Below, one piece after another: positions 46,228-57,638 of a stretch of DNA of 64,000 bases; positions within the stretch are counted from its first letter, which is position 1; each line of letters starts with the position of its first letter. A program made the translations under genes and the position numbers. Below the pieces are notes generated by a model. That model was not told the origin of the DNA, did not search any database, and saw nothing but the letters and a program-made list of their open reading frames with translations. This DNA comes from Microplitis mediator (lineage: Eukaryota > Arthropoda > Insecta > Hymenoptera > Braconidae): the NCBI RefSeq assembly GCF_029852145.1, contig NC_079979.1, positions 4,078,501-4,142,500 of the forward strand. The letters run 5' to 3'.

Positions 46228-46452
46228 GAATATTTCTTCATCGATAGAAAAATTAATAATGAGTGAACGATAGCTATATATAAATAAATTCCAATGAATG
46301 TTAATGAAAAATAAAATTAAAACATTATTTTTTTAGTTTAAATAATTTTTGTCAAACCTATATGTATTTCATATACGATCAGACATGGCCAATTTTCATA
46401 TATGATCATATATGGTCAGACATTAATTTTTTTCCCGGGAATTATTCATTAG

Positions 46453-46618
46453 TAAAATTTTTAAAGTTCCTCAAAAGACTACTGACGTCCTCAATGAAGT
46501 TGAAAACGATAATATTCTAATGGAACCTATGGAAATCATATCTAAAGCTGATGATTTATTTCAAATTAAAAAAATAACAGAAATAATGGTTCTCTATGAA
46601 AAAAGCTTATTAAATTAA
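46453..46618 (+). CDS. Possible orphan terminal exon
   Basis: TTCATTAG at 46445-46452 could be a splice acceptor. It is followed by 54 codons to a TAA at 46616-46618: KIFKVPQKTTDVLNEVEN, then a helical acidic stretch (MEPMEIISKADDLFQ) ending EKSLLN. The composition is protein-like rather than repeat-like. A CCCGGG element end (46440) lies only 12 bases upstream of the exon. No upstream exon was found on the plus strand back to UBE2G1, so it may be a fragment of a lost gene. It is convergent with NCBP2. Helices of tetratricopeptide type are a guess; I do not recognise it. Confidence 0.35.
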
Positions 46619-46632
46619 ATTTAAAAAATAAC

Positions 46633-46638
46633 TTTATT
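46633..46638 (-). promoter_or_regulatory. AATAAA polyadenylation signal for NCBP2
   Basis: The complement of TTTATT at 46633-46638 reads AATAAA on the minus strand, about 240 bases past the NCBP2 stop. It lies just after the stop of the opposing exon at 46618, so the two 3' ends abut. Confidence 0.45.
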
Positions 46639-46877
46639 TTTTAAAAACTATTACATACACTTAAAATGAAATATATTTTTTTTCAAGTAATAAGAAACTT
46701 ATTACCAATGTCTTGTAATTTCCAATATCTTGTTCAAAATCCTTGAACGTTCTTACTCTATACAATGTATTTAAATACAATCTTAATTAATTACCCGATG
46801 CTTTAAAAACAAATCCTCATCACTATACTCGGTTTTTAAATCCTTTCACAGTTAATTATTAATCAAATTATCGTCAA

Positions 46878-48953
46878 TTAACGTCCATATCCACCTTCAG
46901 AAATTGGTTGCACTTTTTGTTGAATAATTTTACCATATCCTCCTCTACCACTGTCAAAATCTGATCGGTATTCATCTCTCACCTTGAAACAAAGAAAAAG
47001 AAAAATTAATAATAATTGCAGATTAAATTTTGGTAAGTTTTTTTTTTTCATTTAACCCTTTGTCTGACGCGCTATGAGCGCAGCACTGCAATTTTTATTA
47101 AAAGATTATTTAAAAAGAAAAAAAAATTTCTGAAGTGTTTTTTTTAATATCACTGAAATCGTTGAAATAATTGTCCCTAAAATCTTATCAGCGTTAGAGC
47201 CTGAAAAATTGGGTAGAATGTCGTTTTCAACATCAACATCGGTTGATTTTTAAAGAAATTAAACGATTATTTAATTATTATTTCTTGTTTAAAAAATTAT
47301 ACAAGATGTTTTTCAAGCTTTTGATGACCGTATCATTTATTATTATAGATTCGTTAGTACGGAGCATGTAGTCAAGGAAAAATTCAATGAATTCCTCTTT
47401 GTTAAATTTATTTTGGACACTTCATATCGCAACAATGTGAACTAATTTAAAACTCATTCAACTTTTCATCTCAATGATCTTATATTAATTTCTATTAGAG
47501 ACTAATTGAAGATTTCTATTAGGTATAACTTTTTTCAAGATGGAAAATATCAACATACTAAAGAATACTATGATCTCGAAGAGCTCAAAAGTGTATTCAC
47601 AATAAAGTTTTTAAACTTAAGGAGTTTAAAAACAGCAGAAAATCGTGAAGCTGGCTTTCAGTCAACCATTTTTCATAGTTATTTACATGTGCCTTTGAAT
47701 CACATTAAGAATACTTTTTGCTGAATTAAGTGTTACGTTCCCGTAATATTTTATTGATTAAATTTAATTAATTAATTTTTTGCAATGTAACGGAAATTGG
47801 TTACGACAAGAGAGTCGCCGTGGCTCGCGGGTAGTCAAAACAGATGACGATGCATGAGACTCGGGCCACGACGATTCTTTCACAGGGAACCTGAGATGCA
47901 GCGTCAACATTTTGTCAACTCTGTTGGCTTTATTATATTTTTATAATGACAAAATATAGAGTCCTTCGAGAGAGCTCATAGAGCTCGAACCTCTGTTCTC
48001 CATGTAATTAATAAATTACAATTTATCGTAAATTAATTCAACCTTATTTTGGGGTGCCAATTGGCACCTCAATATTAACACCTACACTATGACCTATCCA
48101 TTCACTTGCTGCTATAATAAATAAAATGGAGACCCGGTCGGAAAATACATTTTAAATCACGAGAATTTAATAAATAAATAATTATAATAAAATAATCGAC
48201 GACCAGGGCCCACCGGGGGTCTATCGATACTCCAATGAGACCAAACCTGAATAAAATTTAATAATTAAAAATTATTTTTATTTTTAATTAGTTTGGGGTA
48301 ATTCTCAAAACGTAACAGTGGTGCTGTGACTAGGATCAGTGGCCATTGTTAATAGACAATACAAATAATTATTAAATAATTAAAAATTAATATTGGGAAT
48401 TATTCAAAATGTAACATAAGTCCTGTCAAAAGTTGTCACGCAACATGATTTCAACGAATAAAAAAAAAATACAACTTACTTGACCACCAGTTTTTCCACG
48501 TCCATACTGTCTTCCCTCGATGAAACCAGCATCCCAATCAGTTCTAATAATCCTGTCGTCTAATCTTGTACCATTAACATATCTCATACAATTTTCGGCA
48601 TCACTACGGAGATAATACTCAAGAAAACAAAATCCACATGGTGTTTTTTTATATTTATCTAAACCCATGACTATACGTTTTATATCACCACATTTACTGA
48701 ACAATTCATATATCTGTTCTTCAGTGGTATAAAATGATAAATTACCAACGTAAAGTGTTGTTGACGTACGTAATAAACGATCTTGTTCAGCTCTTGACCC
48801 CTATGTATTCAAAAATTAAATTAAATTAGATTAATAACAGTTATCACAGATGAGTATCATATTTAACAATTTGAAAGTAGAAAAATTTGTTACCTTAAAA
48901 TGTTGGTCACGGTAAGAACTCAGTTCAACTGATTGAGATGGCAATGAAGTCAT
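46878..48953 (-). CDS. NCBP2: Nuclear cap-binding protein subunit 2 (CBP20)
   Basis: Three exons on the minus strand: 48953-48894, 48800-48480 and 46982-46878. Introns are GT-AG in phase 0. The product is 161 residues (human CBP20 is 156). It starts MTSLPSQSVELSSYRDQHF. The RRM has RNP2 LYVGNL (36-41) and RNP1 CGFCFLEY (75-82). The cap-stacking tyrosines known from the human protein correspond to Tyr14 and Tyr37. The conserved RLDDRIIRTDWDAGF and EGRQYGRGKTGGQ blocks follow, then the Arg/Gly tail VRDEYRSDFDSGRGGYG. With NCBP1 it binds the m7G cap of nuclear transcripts; that is family knowledge. Intron 2 (46983-48479) is enlarged by an LTR-element remnant at 47731-48416. Confidence 0.96.
47731..48416 (+). 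mobile_element. LTR retrotransposon remnant with 4-bp duplication, in NCBP2 intron 2
   Basis: It starts TGTTACGTTCCCG; the first LTR ends AAAACGTAACA at about 48317. It is followed at once by GTGGTGCTGTGACTAGGATC, which looks like a primer-binding leader. After about 80 bases a second LTR end (TATTCAAAATGTAACA) closes at 48416. TAAG lies on both sides (47727-47730 and 48417-48420). So both outer ends are preserved but nearly all internal sequence and most of one LTR are deleted. No coding remains. Confidence 0.65.
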
Positions 48954-49323
48954 TTTACTGCTATATGTTTGATTTTTTTAATATAATATTTTACTAAATT
49001 GATAACTAAGAAGAACTTAGTTTTTTTTTTCCTAGACTTTTTACCTTGTTTTAACTTGTCTTAGTTGTTTAATTGAAACTAATAGTGACAATCTACTACG
49101 ATACACGTGTGTTGTTCGTTGAAACCATCTTGATACAAACAGACATATTTAATTACTCATTGAATACCAATGATTGCTAATAGAGAGCAGTCGTGCTGAT
49201 GAATTGTGGCGGATCTGAGCCCTCATTCGCGCCTCTCGAGACCGGAATTAAGACTAGAGCGACTAACACGCCGCTCTACAGTCAAATCCTAAAAACCATA
49301 AACTAGCGCCAACGGGATACCAA
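48954..49323. promoter_or_regulatory. Upstream region of NCBP2
   Basis: It contains the probable NCBP2 5' UTR and promoter on the minus strand; no TATA box or initiator stands out. The GC-richer part 49200-49320 might instead be internal leader of the adjacent LTR-like element. Confidence 0.3.
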
Positions 49324-50505
49324 TGTCATGTCCTCAGTGGCCTCAGGTGCCTGCACCTGTTAATTAATTAGTGAACTTGAGATCCACAAATAAACGCGCA
49401 TTTAAATTTCATTTGGAATTATATATTAATATCTTACAACACTTATTGCGTCTTATCAATACTTAGTCAATAATTTAAATAATAAATCGTCGTGGCACAT
49501 ACTTATTAAATTATATATTTTTATTATAAGAAACTTTAAATAAATAGATAAATTAATCTTTATTTTGTATTCAGAGAAATATAAATACAGTTTGAGTGGT
49601 CTTGGAACGTTTCCTGTCACCCGATACTTAAAACCTAAACAAAACACACACATAAAAATCATGAATAGGCCCGTGTTCTATAGTTAACAGTAAATATGGT
49701 TATAAACAAATGCATACTCTATAAACAAATAAGAAAAGATATATTTAATAAATAAATGTTACTTATAAATGAAAACCATATCACAAGAACTCAATTATTA
49801 TTGTTAATATATATACATATTAAATAAAGAGTGACTCGTATAATAAATAAATTAATAGAAATATAGAAATATAGCATTAGAATAATTATAATGGTGTTTC
49901 ATGTTAAATAATAATGTCAATCGTATTAAATAATTAAATATAGAATAGTTAACTAAAAGATTGTATTTAAGTACAGGAAAATGGAATATAAATAATATAA
50001 GTAGTAAGTTAAATCATAGAACGGATAAATAAAAAACGTAGATGTGTAAACTCATATCTCGTACGTGTATTAGTAGGAAGTATAAATGTATAAGTATATA
50101 ATTAAAAAGAACTTTGATATGCATAAGTACATATATTGCATAAGTATGTGTGGGAGTATGAGAATGGTAGAAGAAGTCGGAGAGTGGAGAGTCAGAGATC
50201 TTTCTGCCGTCTGATGTAACTTCACTTCTCTCCGAGAACTATTGACGAGCACAACTGTTATTACTGATCGAATCTTATCTATACTTTATAATAAAACACA
50301 GTCTTCAGATAAAAGTTATTTTATCAATTACATCTATCCTTATCCATAATTTCATTATCTCATTAAATAATAACCATCATCATCATAGTCAACAATAAAT
50401 TTATCACTGTTTTCAAATTCAAAATTGGTCCCGCGTGACAACGAACTGCCCACTGTCCAGGAGGTGGCGTCAGCTCCGATCTTAGTAACCTCCCAGGACA
50501 TAACA
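49324..50505 (-). mobile_element. LTR-like or TIR-bounded element with TGTYATGTCC ends
   Basis: The plus-strand left end TGTCATGTCCTCAGTGG and right end CCCAGGACATAACA are inverted over 10 bases with one mismatch. A truncated relative is at 44073. The right end replaces the first bases of the MITE at 50505. A minus-strand open stretch (TSWTVGSSLSRGTNFEF to VDYDDDGYYLMR, 50510-50355) may be LTR or residual coding. The identity as an LTR is not secure, as no matching flank duplication was found. Confidence 0.4.
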
Positions 50506-50892
50506 ACTTTGCATTGAAATTGACGGTAATTTGATGTTGAAATTACCTGAAATCTGCTGCCCGAATTTGCAGACAATTTCACGGCAAAAGTTGAAAATAA
50601 AAATTTGCGGTTGATTTTTCTTCAATTTAAAGGTAAACTTTTACGAAAAAAAACAGTCGGTGATATTCATTCTTACCATTTCAAAAGGTAAGCAAATTTA
50701 TACATAAAAATGTCTACAATTTGACGGTAAAAAAATACTTTACAATTTTTCAAGTCAAATTAACAATAAATTGACATAAAATTTGCCTGGAAATTGATGA
50801 CAACTTTTGAAGTGAATTTGCATTCTAATTTGGGTAGTAAATTTAAGTGAAATTGTAGAGGAAGTTGTGTAAAGCAAACTGTGCTGTTAGGG
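50505..50892. mobile_element. CCCTAATAGC MITE, 5'-clipped copy
   Basis: It matches 42471-42971 through TTGACGGTAATTTGATGTTG and AAAGGTAAAC and ends AAACTGTGCTGTTAGGG at 50891. Its left terminus is replaced by the preceding element. Confidence 0.65.
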
Positions 50893-51371
50893 TACGCGCG
50901 TGTCACAATTTCTACGTAAATCAATGCGCATGCGCACAATAATAAGACTGCCAGATTTCTATAACCTCAAAAAATTGTTTTCACAGCAAATGTCATAGTG
51001 AGTTTTGTGATTTATACTATTTAAAATTATGATGCTGAAAGTAGCCTTCATCTGATAATTTTAAGGTTTTAATTACCTAATTAAATTTCAACAGAAATTT
51101 TTTTAAAAAATGCCCAAAAATCAAATCTTTGAAAATTCTTCACATGCATTTTTTTAAATTTTAACTTGTCAGTATTGCCTTTGTTTGTTGAAAATAAATA
51201 AATTTTTTTAATGACTGCTATTTTCAGCATCATTTTAAAATTTTGAATTATCTTATAACTATGAATTGTTGATTGATAGAAAAATAGCTTTATAAATACA
51301 CTTATTCAGAAGACATACAGATATTTTCAATATTTTTTGTAGTTTTGAATTTTTTTTAAAGATTTGCAACA
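50893..51371. promoter_or_regulatory. Upstream region of the CD2BP2 homolog
   Basis: AT-rich DNA holding the probable promoter and 5' UTR. No TATA or known binding site can be argued. The only ORFs are spurious. Confidence 0.3.
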
Positions 51372-54300
51372 ATGCCAAAACGAAAATTAGAACAGGATAG
51401 TGATGTTCTGAGCCATGAAAAAAATTGGTCGAGAGCAGTAGCATCATCTACAAATGATTCAATTAATAATGACAAAACAATAAATAAAAATTCGTTAGAT
51501 TCAGATGAAGAGGATGACGAAGCCAATGAAGACAATTACAATGTTATGGATGAAAACGATATCGAAGGTTAGTGACAATTCTTAATGTTTTGTTTAGAGT
51601 TGTCATTTTTCTCGCACTAAAGCGAACGAACAGTAGTATTCTCATTGCACTTACACAGTTGACGGAAACTGTCCTCATTTTTCTCTTCAACAAATAAAAA
51701 TTTTTAAAGATTAAAAAAGATGGTTAAATTATAGAGTAATGTATCGAGCCTCAAGCTTTATTTATGATCCTGAAGTTGGCAGACAATTGAAAATTTGTAG
51801 GTTTTTTTTTTAACAATTAAATTTGAAGAAAAAAAAAATTTTTAAATATGCACATTAGGGTGTCCGTTCTTTACCAAATTAGATTTTTTTACTTGGGTAT
51901 GATATAAATCATATATTTGTGATCCAAAAATAATAAAAAAAAATCGGTCTGTCAGTTGACCCTGCGGGCCAGCCCCAAAACTTCCCGCTGTTTCTGAGCT
52001 CTTCGAGCTCGCAAATACTTTTGTATGCCATTGTTTTGTAAAAAACCATTTTTTAGCATTTCTTTCTTCCACGATATCTCGCGAACGAATTAACCGATTT
52101 TAATGGTTGAGGTGGCAATCGACGCGTTTTATCAAGTTCTAAAGCTGGTCGAATTTTGAAATTGATTTATTCAGCCGTTTTTGAGAAATTTCAAAAAAAC
52201 CAAGGAAAAAATTTTTTTCGAATTCTTTCGTCAACGGTTTCTCTTGAACGAATGAACCGATTTTGATGGTTGAGGTGGCATTCAACGCGGCTTATAGAGT
52301 TTTAGAGCTGATTAGATTTTGGAATCAATCCATCGAGCAAATTAAAAGTTATCCAAATAAAACATTTTCGAAAAAATGTTATTTTTGGAATATCTCTGAA
52401 CGCACCCTACCGATTAAGTTCAAATTTTTACGGCCTCAAGACATTAACAAGCCGCGTCGAATGACACCTTAACGATCAAAATCGGTTCATCCGTTCAAGA
52501 GTTATGAATATTTACATACATACATACGTACGTACGTACGTACACACATACATACACTCGGACATCATCGTGAAATTAGTCAGGATAGCTTCCTAGGACC
52601 TCGAAACGTCGACATCTGATGGAAATTCGATTTTCGTAAATCGGACCGAAACCAATAACTTCCCGAATTTTTGAAAATTTACAATTTTCTTAGCGGGAAG
52701 TTAAAAATAAAAAAGTTTATTCTAATGCCGTTTAACCCTGCCTTAGTAATGATACATTCTCATTTCAGTATAATGAGAAAAATGTAATTACTTGCTTAAA
52801 AATGAGTGCACAGTAATGACTAATACATATTTTTGTAGGAAATTTCCCGCTCTTCAAAAAAGGTTTCTTATGTTTTTTTTCGTGAATCCAACGGTTTAAG
52901 AGATATTGAAGGTCAAAGTTAGATTTGTTTAAAAAAATTTGCGTTTTTGTTTGGAATTTGATTACTCTCTAACACCTAGACATAAAATTAAGCGCTGTAA
53001 ACTTTCTTGTAGGAAATTTATTGCTCTTCAAAAAAGGTATCAAACACTTTTTCCCTAAATCAAACCATTTGAGTGATATCGAAGCTCAAAGTTGATAGAT
53101 TTAAAAATGAATGTTTTTCGATTAAAATTCTATAACTCTCCAGCAAACGAATATTTACGTAGGCTTTTAACAGTTTTTCGTCGGAAATTTACCGCTCTAC
53201 AAAAAAACTCTCTATAATTTTTTTGATAAACTCAACCATTTAAGAAATATTTAAGCTTTAAGTTGAAAGAAAAGTTTCACAAATCAACACAAAATTTTGC
53301 TCTGATGATATAAAAAATTTCTTTTTTTTCGAGCTTAAATATCTCTTAAACGGTTGAGTTTATCGAAAAAATTATAGAGACTTTTTTTGTAGAGCGGTAA
53401 ATTTCCGACGAAAAACTGTTAAAAGCCTACGTAAATATTCGTTTGCTGGAGAGTTATAGAATTTTAATCGAAAAATATTCATTTTTAAATCTATCAACTT
53501 TGAGCTTCGATATCACTCAAATGGTTGGATTTAGGGAAAAAGTGTTGGGTACCTTTTTTGAAGAGCAATAAATTTCCTACAAGAAAGTTTACAGCGCTTA
53601 ATTTTATGTCTAGGTGTTAGAGAGTTATAAAATTACAAACAAAAACGCAAATTTTTTTAAACAAATCTAACTTTGACCTTCAATATCTCTTAAACAGTTG
53701 GATTCACGAAAAAAACATAAGAGACCTTTTTTGAAGAGCGGGAAATTTCCTACAAAAAAATGTATTAGTCATTACTGTGCACTCATTTTTAAGCAAGTAA
53801 TTACATTTTTCTCATTGTACTGAAATGAGAATGTATCATTACTTAGGCAGGGTTAAACGGCATTAGAATAAACTTTTTTATTTTTTTTTATTATTTTTGG
53901 ATCACAAATATATGATTTATATCATACCCAAGTAAAAAAATCTAATTTGGTAAAGAACGGACACCCTAATGCACATGTAGAAAATTTCAAAGACTACAAG
54001 TGCAATTTTTTTAAATATTTTTTTTTTGATAATTTACCGTCTAAAAAAAAGTCCAAAAATTAGTAGACGTCGGCTAACTTCAGTATCGTCTTTATTTTGC
54101 ATTTAGGAGTTTTTGTTTGAGACAAATTCTTGGACAAAAATAACTGAACTCTCATGTTAAAACTATTATTGATATGACTTAAAGAATTCTATTAAAACTA
54201 TATATAATCATGTTCTATACACAGTTTGATTATTAATAATTATTGATTTATTTTTTAGGAGTGGAAGAAGGACCAATGGCTAAAGAAACAAAAGTGGGTT

Positions 54301-55757
54301 TTACAGCATTCAATATGAAAGAAGAGTTAGAAGAAGGGCATTTTGATAAAGATGGTCATTACTTATGGAAAAAAGAAAAACAAATTCGTGATAATTGGCT
54401 TGATAATATTGATTGGGTCAAGGTAATTATTTACTTTTTCAATCTTTTTATTTCTCTTCTCGAAATATTTATTTGTTTTGTTAATATTTTTTCTTCTTAA
54501 GGTCGATTCCAAAGAAGATAATGCAGAAAAAAATGATACAGTCGATGAAAAGAATAGGGGTTTAGCTGATAGTGATAGTGATGACGATGAAAGCTTGAAA
54601 AATTTATCATTTGATCCTACGGAACTATACAGACAAATTTTTGATTATTTGCAACCAGGGGAAACCGTTTCGAAAGCTCTATGTAGACTCGGTAGGTCAT
54701 TCACAATGTACTTTTTTATATAATTAAAATTCACATCAAATAATAGTAATACACGCGATTCTATTGATTTTGTACAGTTGGTTTGTAATAAGTAAACAGC
54801 GCCTGACAAATAATTTATGGAGTATTTATTGAAAAGTTATATATTTTTTTAACTATTATTTTTGAATGTCATAAAAATCAGTTTTTAATTTTTTAAATTT
54901 CACAAATTATATTATCATGCTTAGGTTTAAAGCAGTGACCGCCTTTTGAGAAAGGTATAACTTAGTGCGTTTTTCAAAAAGTCTTACATTGTTAGCTCAT
55001 TTTATATATTCTAAAAAATAAAATCTTGGAAGTCTTGAGGTTTTTGCTCCGTGAAAAATGAATATTCTTTCAAACGTCTAAAATAAATGAATTACGTCAA
55101 TGGCAATTACTTTTCATCATTTTAATCACGTCTATTATTAGTGAATTTACAATTATATGTCACTAATTTATACTCAATATGATTTAATAATTATTATTGC
55201 TTAATTATTAACGATAATTTTTTATTCGTTTAGGTAAGGGAAAGAAAAAAATTTCATCTGCTGAAAGATGGAAACGTAAAAAAGCCGGCTTAAGTGAAAC
55301 CGATGAAAATTCCGAAAAAATTATCAAGCTTACTGAATTATCTAATGAATTATTGACACGTACTGGAAATATGAATATCTATCAAGAAACGTATGAGGTA
55401 ATAAAGCGTAAAATAAATCTAGCCGAAAAACAATCGCATCCTGCCAAACATGAGGCTGAATCTGATATGTTTGCCGACGATTTTGAATTAAAAGAAAAGC
55501 AAAAAAATTCGACTAATCCTTCGGTATCAGATGAAAATAAAAAAGATGAAGACCTCAAAGAAGAAGATGAAGTAGTAAAATGGGAGTTGAAGTGGTCACA
55601 AAACGATGACGCTGAAATAAATGGTCCACATACGACGGAGCAAATGCAAACGTGGGCTAAAGAAGGTTACTTCAAAAAAGGAGCTTGGGTTAAACGTGTT
55701 GGACAGGCTGGACAATTTTATAGTGCTGCAAGAGTCGATTTTGAACTTTACTTATAA
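51372..55757 (+). CDS. CD2BP2: CD2BP2 / Lin1 homolog, GYF-domain U5 snRNP protein
   Basis: Four exons on the plus strand: 51372-51567, 54259-54422, 54502-54691 and 55234-55757. All introns are GT-AG and the frame stays open (phases 1, 0, 1). The 357-residue product (human is 341) begins MPKRKLEQDSDV, then a Ser/Asp/Glu-rich low-complexity region. The conserved GFTAFNMKEELEEGHFDKDG, LWKKEKQIRDNWLDNIDW and YRQIFDYLQPGETVSKALCR blocks follow, then a charged linker. The C-terminal GYF domain (about 297-357) holds GPHTTEQMQTWAKEGYF, GQFYSAARVDF and a final Leu. In other animals it associates with the U5 snRNP and binds proline-rich sites; that is family knowledge. Intron 1 (51568-54258) is expanded by a foldback element. 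Confidence 0.95.
51856..53968. mobile_element. hAT-type foldback element in CD2BP2 intron 1
   Basis: The ends TAGGGTGTCCGTTCTTTACC and GGTAAAGAACGGACACCCTA are perfect inverted repeats. An exact 8-base duplication ATGCACAT flanks them (51848-51855 and 53969-53976). The arms continue inverted to a centre near 53290, at high identity. The left arm carries the later insertion 51945-52703. Excluding it, the element is about 1.35 kb. The TAGGG start and 8-bp duplication fit hAT. No transposase is seen. Confidence 0.9.
51945..52703. mobile_element. AACTTCCCGC-family element, complete copy with a known empty site
   Basis: It starts CGGTCTGTCAGTTGACCC and ends TTAGCGGGAAGTTA. The opposite arm of the host foldback is uninterrupted at the matching place, so the boundaries are read directly; an AAAAT-like duplication is possible. 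The interior has a TTCTGAGCTCTTCGAGCTC hairpin, body modules with GGCAATCGACGCG, a (TACG)n run near 52525 and a terminal hairpin (ACTTCCCGAATTTTTGAAAA with its partner). It contains no ORF of note. Confidence 0.75.
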
Positions 55758-55912
55758 TATTTTTTCATTTGAAATTGTTAGAATTTATAAAATATACGGA
55801 ATCAAATGTTTTTTTTTTTGTTTTTTTTTTTTTTGTTTATTATTTAGAAAGTACGACTGTCAAGTTTTAAGTTTTTCTCTTACTTTTATAAAATTTTGAA
55901 AAATTTACCTTA

Positions 55913-56155
55913 CACTGTAAAAAATCCGGAGTGAATTCGGAGTGAAATTAAATCCGAATTCACTCCGCATTCACTCCGCCACTCGGAGTTCCGGAGTTTT
56001 GAAAAAAATCACTCCGCATGCGGAGTGAATTGGGAGTTTTTTTTTAGCGAAGTGATCTCGGAGTGATGCGGATTTTATTTCACTCCCAATTCACTCCGGT
56101 CCGGCGTTTTAATACTTAAATAAATTTATACTAATTTATATTAAACTGCTAAACA

Positions 56156-56193
<38 letters not shown>

Positions 56194-56563
56194 GTGTGTG
56201 CAAATGTGTGCATGTGTGCAAATTCGTGCGTGTGTGCAAATTTGTGCGTGTGTGTGCGAGTGCGCGTGTGTGCCTAAATATATATGTGCGTATGCGTGTG
56301 CATATCAGATGATCAATAATGTAATACGCGAATTTTTACTTCGATTTTATTGAGTGGAGTTATTTTTATTAGTAATATTTTCAAAACTCCGTTCCGGAGT
56401 AAATTTCACTCCGGAGGGATTAAATTAATAAAAAATTATTCACTCCGCGAAAACTCCCCTGCGGAGTGAATTTCACTCCGAGGAGAGTGAATAATTAAAA
56501 ATTCATTCACTCCGCATTCACTCTGGATTTAATCCGCATTCACTCCGCGAATTTTTTAGAGTG
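55913..56563. mobile_element. ATTCACTCCG-family TIR element with TA duplication
   Basis: The ends CACTGTAAAAAATCCGGAGT and its near-inverse ATTTTTTAGAGTG are flanked by TA (55911-55912 and 56564-56565). The interior repeats ATTCACTCCG/CGGAGTGAAT and a (GT)n run at 56156-56190. A truncated relative is at 3487-3613. It lies just past the CD2BP2 stop. Confidence 0.75.
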
Positions 56564-56565
56564 TA

Positions 56566-57638
56566 ATAAGACGTATTTATGGAATAAAAAAGTAATTTAT
56601 TGTCTTCTCAAAAATGCAATTCAGTGACGCAGAAGAAAGTAAATTTTGCAGAACAAAAATAAAGAATATCCATAGAACTATTTGCATCACAAAAATAATT
56701 TTTTTTTTTATTATTATTAAAAGGAACTATAAATAGGAAAGAAACAGATTGTTCCAACTATTGTCCTAAAAGAGCTCAGCGAGAATTAAAACTTTTTGAT
56801 CACGAGCATGTCTTAAAAAGTGGAGAAAATTTTTCGCAAAAAAAAATATTTTTTCATCCTAAAACCCATTGGAGTAAACAACTCGTAATAAGAAATTTTT
56901 TCTTTGACACCATCTATTGATATTATCTTCTTTGATAAGTATGTACAATGATCTCCACCAAATAAAATAATTTTGAATCGACCTAGCATAACAACTATAC
57001 GACTTTGACTAAGAAATCAAACTTTGAAAAAATTATTTAATTAATAGCTTCCATAGATGAAAAAATTTCATTAATGTGGAATATTAGTCTTCAACATACC
57101 TAGAAAATCCCAGAATTTTTCAAAATTTTGCAATTATATTTAGATGGTATATAAATTTTTTTTATTTTAAATCGCTTGTTTGCTGATGATGCGCCATTGC
57201 CACTGGTCATGCAAGTTTATATTTTCATTTTTTTTTAATAATAAAGCTGAGATTCTGATGGAAGCATGGAATTATTTATAGGGAATTTCAAAGTTTTTAA
57301 AAATTTTTTGTTTTTGGAATTTACGCTGTCCTTTACAATTTTCAAGTAATTACAAAATTCGTATATCCTACTTGTAATTATTGCAATTTTTTTTTTTGCT
57401 TGATACGCATAGTTTTTGCATTACTAATCGACTGACACCTACTTCATAGTTTTCTGGGATGTCCAAATCTCTCGGCTAGATCGGAACTTCTTGCTTACGC
57501 TAATGGGTTGTATACAACTTTAATGGGTTGTATATATACTTTATAGACTATAATTATTAATATAATATAATATTTTTATTTAATTGAATATTCATCATTA
57601 CTACATATATTTATAATCAAAATGAAATGTAACTGGTA
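56566..57638. other. Convergent intergenic region, no gene seen
   Basis: It separates the 3' ends of CD2BP2 (plus) and the protease homolog (minus). AT-rich; no coding, RNA gene or recognised repeat. AATAAA-like words are too common here to assign. Confidence 0.4.

Noticed and set aside
56156..56353. Cys-Val-rich 65-codon frame
   Set aside because: A (GT)n microsatellite inside a TIR element.
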